Positions 61,180-64,000 of a DNA stretch of 64,000 nt are shown in pieces. Both the position numbers and the translations under genes were made by a program. The stretch is from Herbihabitans rhizosphaerae (lineage in GTDB: Bacteria; Actinomycetota; Actinomycetes; Mycobacteriales; Pseudonocardiaceae). The notes under the pieces were generated by a model, which saw only the letters and a list, made by a program, of their open reading frames with translations, had not been told where the DNA came from and made no database searches. How positions within the stretch are numbered: position 1 is the stretch's first letter; each line of letters opens with the position of its first letter. The DNA lies in the NCBI RefSeq assembly GCF_004216555.1, contig NZ_SGWQ01000003.1, positions 358,146 to 422,145 on the forward strand. Reading direction: 5' to 3'.

Positions 61180-61659
61180 ATGGCATTGGTCGACAACGTC
61201 ACCGGTATCGTCGACCGTCTGCGGGAACGCGGTATCGCCGTGTACCGAATCGCGATCGGAGTGCTGTTCCTCACACACGGCGCCGCCACACTGTTCGGTG
61301 TTTTCGGCGGCGCGAAGAGCAATCCCGGGCACGCGGCGGACTTCGCGTCGTGGCCGGACTGGTGGGCCGGTCTCATCCAGTTCGCCGGCGGCATTCTCAT
61401 CGCACTGGGAATCGGCACGCGGACCGCGGCATTCGTCTCGTCCGGCGCGATGGCGTACGCGTATTTCGCCGTGCACCAGCCGAAGGCGCTGCTCCCGCTG
61501 CAGAACGGCGGAACGGGTGCGGCGGTGTTCACCTGGGCGCTGCTCGTGCTGGTGTTCACCGGGCCCGGCGCGTGGGCGCTGAGTGCGGCGCGCGGCAGGG
61601 CGCGCACCACCGAGCAGTCGCCGCTTGGCCAGCCGCAACCCCACACCGGCGCTGGCTGA
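61180..61659 (+). CDS. DoxX-family membrane protein
   Basis: A 159-residue protein with four membrane segments. DoxX hallmarks are YRIAIGVLFLTHGAATLFG, then the region LIQFAGGILIALGIGTRTAAFVSSGAMAYAYFAVH. DoxX proteins act at the membrane in redox or thiol stress; this one has no visible cysteine pair. The ATG lacks a good ribosome binding site, and a strong hairpin lies just upstream, so its expression may depend on read-through or an unseen start. It converges with the next secreted-protein gene. Confidence 0.85.
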   Translation: MALVDNVTGIVDRLRERGIAVYRIAIGVLFLTHGAATLFGVFGGAKSNPGHAADFASWPDWWAGLIQFAGGILIALGIGTRTAAFVSSGAMAYAYFAVHQPKALLPLQNGGTGAAVFTWALLVLVFTGPGAWALSAARGRARTTEQSPLGQPQPHTGAG

Positions 61660-61671
61660 TCCGCCTTACCA

Positions 61672-61689
61672 AGCGGGATCGAGCCCGCT
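61672..61689. terminator. Hairpin between convergent genes
   Basis: AGCGGG (61672-61677) and CCCGCT (61684-61689) with a 6-base loop, between the DoxX gene and the convergent secreted-protein gene. Confidence 0.5.
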
Positions 61690-61695
61690 CAATCC

Positions 61696-62343
61696 CTAGC
61701 CGGCGTGCGGATCGCAGGCGGCCGAGCCGACGTAGATGTCGCCGCTGGCCGGGCCGCCCTCGGGGAACAGCTTGATGTGCGCCGCGTGCACGACCATGCT
61801 GCCGTCCGGCGGCGAGGGCACGGTCAACTCGTTCAGCACCACGTGCGCGGCCGGCGGCTGACCGGAGCCGCCGGGGATCACGACCAGGTGGTTGCTCGGG
61901 ATGTCCTGTGGCGCGTCGAATCCGCTGACACCTTCGAGGTACATGCTCGAACTGCTGCCGGCCGGCCGGGTCCAGCAGCTCACGCCGTACCCGCTGATCT
62001 TGATGGTCGGCCCGCCGAACTGCCGCAGCACCGTGGTCTCGAACCGCTTGCCGTCCGCGGCGCCCTTGGACATGCCCTCGGCGTCCCGGCCGCAGGTGGT
62101 GGTGCCCCGGCCGTACTTCGTGGTGGTGCCCACGGTGACGCCGGCGCTCTGGCCGGACGAGACGTCGGTGTCGGTGCCGCAGCGGGCGATCGGCCCCTGC
62201 TCGACGGTCGACCCGGTCACGATCGTGGCGCTGCCCAACCAGGCCGCGCCGACCGTCACCTCGTCGGCCTGCGCGGTCGCCGGCAGCCCGACCAACCCGA
62301 CGCACGCCGCTGTGGTGATCGCGATCCGCCTGAATTCGAACAT
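61696..62343 (-). CDS. Secreted beta-rich protein (choice-of-anchor P-like)
   Basis: A 215-residue exported protein. The signal peptide is MFEFRRIAITTAACVGLVG, with a likely cut after ATAQA-DEV. The mature part is rich in Gly, Ser and Thr, with two evenly placed Cys (IARCGTD, TTTCGRD) and further ones near the end (VSCWTRP, AACDPHAG). It resembles actinobacterial choice-of-anchor P proteins, of unknown role, but that is a weak match. The ATG at 62343 was chosen over an upstream start because GAGGG precedes it and it gives a clean signal peptide. Confidence 0.68.
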   Translation of the reverse strand: MFEFRRIAITTAACVGLVGLPATAQADEVTVGAAWLGSATIVTGSTVEQGPIARCGTDTDVSSGQSAGVTVGTTTKYGRGTTTCGRDAEGMSKGAADGKRFETTVLRQFGGPTIKISGYGVSCWTRPAGSSSSMYLEGVSGFDAPQDIPSNHLVVIPGGSGQPPAAHVVLNELTVPSPPDGSMVVHAAHIKLFPEGGPASGDIYVGSAACDPHAG

Positions 62344-62421
62344 GGAACTGCCCTCCGTCGCACCGACTCCCACTCGTCTATCGGCGCGGCGCGGCGCGGC
62401 GTTGGCGGTCGCGCGCCCGGT

Positions 62422-62970
62422 TCACTCGGAAGTGTCGTCGTAGCGCAGCAGGGAGAAGACGTCGTGCCCGGCGAGCTTGTCCCGCCCGTGCAGGAAGTCC
62501 AGCTCGATGACGAACCCGAGGCCGATCACCTCGCCGCCGAGCGCGGTGACCAGCTCGACCGTGGCGGCGGCGGTGCCGCCGGTGGCGAGCAGGTCGTCCA
62601 CGATGATCACCCGCTGGCCGGGCCGCACCGCGTCGGTGTGGATCTCCAGCCGGTTGTTGCCGTACTCCAGCTCGTAGTCGGCGGCGATCGTCTCGGCCGG
62701 CAGCTTGCCCGGCTTGCGCACCGGGACGAAGCCGGCGCCCAGCCGGTAGGCCAGCGCCGGCCCGAAAATGAAGCCGCGCGCCTCGATGCCGAGCACGAGA
62801 TCGGCATTGTGGTCGACGTACTGCTCGGCCAGCGCGTCCACCAGCGTGGCGAAACCCTTGCGGTCCTTGAGCAGCGTCGTGACGTCGTAGAACAGGATCC
62901 CGGGGACGGGGAAATCCGGCACCGAGCGGACCAGCGCCTTCAGGTGATCGATGTCGGTCACCGGTCCCAC
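62422..62970 (-). CDS. apt: Adenine phosphoribosyltransferase
   Basis: A 182-residue purine-salvage enzyme that makes AMP from adenine and PRPP in the cytoplasm. The PRPP-binding motif is [14 protein letters not shown], with [27 protein letters not shown] and [19 protein letters not shown] also typical. The length fits the family. GTG at 62970 or, three codons later, 62961 can serve as start. In related actinobacteria apt lies near the secretion and stringent-response genes, which are not in this window. The next gene upstream on the same strand ends 12 bases away. Confidence 0.95.
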   Translation of the reverse strand: MGPVTDIDHLKALVRSVPDFPVPGILFYDVTTLLKDRKGFATLVDALAEQYVDHNADLVLGIEARGFIFGPALAYRLGAGFVPVRKPGKLPAETIAADYELEYGNNRLEIHTDAVRPGQRVIIVDDLLATGGTAAATVELVTALGGEVIGLGFVIELDFLHGRDKLAGHDVFSLLRYDDTSE

Positions 62971-62982
62971 CCTGCCAGACGC

Positions 62983-63315
62983 CTACCGCTCGAACCGGGC
63001 GAGTTCCAAATGGGCCCAACGCCGTCCGAAGGCGATCAGGGTCTCGGGACTCCACGGCCCGCGAATGGGAACCGCGTGCCACAGCGCCATGTTCCTGTCC
63101 AGCCGCCCGTGTCCGATCTCCAAGGTTGGCATATTCCGGCCCCATCGGAACACGAAGAACGCATGCATGTAGCACAGGGTTTCGCGTCCATTCGCCGCGA
63201 CCAGGCGTGGTCCCTCGCTCTCCAAAGGAGCCCGATACACGTCGACCTTCTTACCGCCGGAGAGATACACCGTTTCGCGATACACATGGGGCGGCAGAAT
63301 CCAGTCCCGCATCAT
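62983..63315 (-). CDS. Hypothetical protein, 110 residues, coupled to a zinc-finger-like peptide
   Basis: Not recognised. It contains WILPPHVYRETVYLSGGKKVDVYRAP and a Trp/Arg-rich C-terminal half (FRWGRNMPTLEIGHGRLDRN). No signal peptide or membrane segment. The ATG at 63315 overlaps the stop of the upstream 29-residue gene as TGATG, indicating coupled translation; ATG at 63312 is an alternative. It may share a transcript with apt. Confidence 0.62.
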   Translation of the reverse strand: MMRDWILPPHVYRETVYLSGGKKVDVYRAPLESEGPRLVAANGRETLCYMHAFFVFRWGRNMPTLEIGHGRLDRNMALWHAVPIRGPWSPETLIAFGRRWAHLELARFER

Positions 63316-63404
63316 CACTCCACGATGGTCACCGTGCCGGAATGATTGCACTTGTCGCAGCCGTTGCCGCCGCATTCACCACACGCCACTGTAATGTCGT
63401 CCAT
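63315..63404 (-). CDS. 29-residue zinc-finger-like peptide
   Basis: A very short gene. The peptide has four cysteines as CGECGGNGCDKC (CxxC-x4-CxxC), followed by His and a short strand (SGTVTIVE), like a single DnaJ-type or rubredoxin-type zinc finger. The TGA stop overlaps the ATG of the 110-residue gene (TGATG). TATGGT lies 7 bases before the ATG, so the mRNA may be leaderless; no ribosome binding site is seen. Alternatively it is a leader for the next gene. It is supported by cysteine spacing and coupling. Confidence 0.55.
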   Translation of the reverse strand: MDDITVACGECGGNGCDKCNHSGTVTIVE

Positions 63405-63602
63405 GCGTCTGACCATAAGAGTGACCCGGGTCGCCTTCCATGCGAATTCACGAACTTGCATTTATCGCATTCAGCCGCGCATAGAATTCTTGTTTCACTC
63501 GGTGGTGGGACACCGTATGCAGGAACGTGCATCGCGCTTGCCCGCTCAATGCCGACCGCCGTACTGTCACATCAGGTAGCCGTTCAGGTGCGGGGAGGAA
63601 CC

Positions 63603-63788
63603 ATGAGGCTCGACCAGATCGCTGGCCAGGACTGCGGCAAGAAGGACTGTCCTGCCGTGTTCGTCACCGATCGAGACACGATCGCCGTCCAGGGAAACAC
63701 TCTGGACCGAGCGACACCAGCGAACGAGGCCGTCGTCGAGATTCCCACCGCCGTACTCAAGGAGGCCGTGCGTGCGCTTGGCTGGTGA
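63603..63788 (+). CDS. Small protein linked to DUF6879, module 2
   Basis: A 61-residue soluble protein, MRLDQIAGQDCGKKDC then PAVFVTDRDTIAVQG and EAVVEIPTAVLKEAVRAL. Similar in its core to the 77-residue protein of module 1 (38000-38233), but with two cysteines (Cys11, Cys16) that one lacks. GAGGAA precedes the ATG. Its end overlaps the DUF6879 gene by 17 bases, as in module 1. Confidence 0.75.
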   Translation: MRLDQIAGQDCGKKDCPAVFVTDRDTIAVQGNTLDRATPANEAVVEIPTAVLKEAVRALGW

Positions 63789-64000
63789 AGGCTGGGAGGC
63801 CTTCTTTCAGACGTTCGAGCGGGAGGCATTTCGTCTCGAAACGCTCCCGGTGTACAGAGTCGAGGGAGAAAGAGAGGAATTCGAGGCCTTTCTTGCCACG
63901 GGAAGGCAGGACGTGCCAGCGGATGACTCTTGGTTGGAAGACATCCGTCACTACCGTGCGACCGATCGCTGGATCGGTCGCGTTCACGTGATCACACGAC
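63772..64000 (+). CDS. DUF6879-family protein, module 2 (cut by the right edge)
   Basis: The first 76 residues of a DUF6879 protein: EGWEAFFQTFEREAFRLETLPVYRV, ADDSWLEDIRHYRATDRW and VHVITR. The GTG at 63772 lies 6 bases after GGAGG (63761-63765), placed inside the end of the upstream small gene. By analogy with module 1 an XRE-DUF5753 regulator could follow beyond the window. Only about 40 percent of the protein is visible. Confidence 0.8.
   Translation, partial: MRLAGEGWEAFFQTFEREAFRLETLPVYRVEGEREEFEAFLATGRQDVPADDSWLEDIRHYRATDRWIGRVHVITR

Overview
The window is chromosomal DNA of a high-GC actinobacterium, most likely a member of the Pseudonocardiaceae (Amycolatopsis-like). The reasons are very high GC, many GTG and some TTG starts, 4-base ATGA/GTGA gene overlaps, an Emb-type arabinosyltransferase (arabinogalactan cell wall), a four-gene conservon, and XRE-DUF5753/DUF6879 gene sets. 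No rRNA, tRNA, CRISPR array or intact insertion sequence was found. All identifications come from reading the sequence and from remembered family features; no database search was run.

Layout. 1-8.2 kb: 5' part of moaA, an apparently leaderless arsR-SRPBCC-methyltransferase operon, a secreted HExxH protease, an XRE regulator, a molybdate operon (HTH-molbindin, modABC), and a PPP-type phosphatase coupled to cutA. 8.2-10.8 kb: an XRE-TPR regulator coupled to a GNAT enzyme, and two small genes of unknown role. 10.8-18.6 kb (minus): an Emb arabinosyltransferase and a conservon (sensor kinase, roadblock, DUF742, GTPase).

19.1-41.1 kb holds five NitT/TauT-type ABC importer loci: five lipoprotein substrate-binding proteins and four heterologous permease pairs, but only one ATPase. 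Between them lie pobA (4-hydroxybenzoate 3-monooxygenase), a scrambled methyltransferase pseudogene with an internal inversion, an MFS/MarR pair, an XPB-like helicase, an AbiE-type toxin-antitoxin pair, and an XRE/DUF6879/small-protein module. Immediately downstream, converging with the last locus, are an acyl-CoA-dehydrogenase-like flavoenzyme and a benzoylformate decarboxylase. The block therefore looks like a station for taking up and oxidising aromatic acids, though the substrates are inferred.

44-50 kb: Uma2 nuclease-fold protein, serine hydrolase, a large SARP/NB-ARC/TPR regulator, a CapA lipoprotein and small membrane proteins. 50.3-56.2 kb (plus): a cytoplasmic papain-like protease, a hypothetical protein and a chagasin-type cysteine-protease inhibitor, then an ECF-like sigma factor, a 147-residue protein and a TPR-CHAT protease joined by 4-base overlaps. 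The last trio resembles the TPR-CHAT/sigma signalling arm known from type III-E CRISPR systems, but has no CRISPR parts. 56.4-64 kb: DUF445, Abi-alpha and Ser/Thr kinase genes, secreted proteins, DoxX, apt, a 29-residue zinc-finger-like peptide, and a second small-protein/DUF6879 module cut by the window edge.

Repeats: an 18-base palindrome occurs three times between genes, a 13-base palindrome five times inside genes in different reading frames, a GAGTCCCGCG cluster sits in a divergent promoter region, and a 16-base tandem repeat follows the Emb gene.
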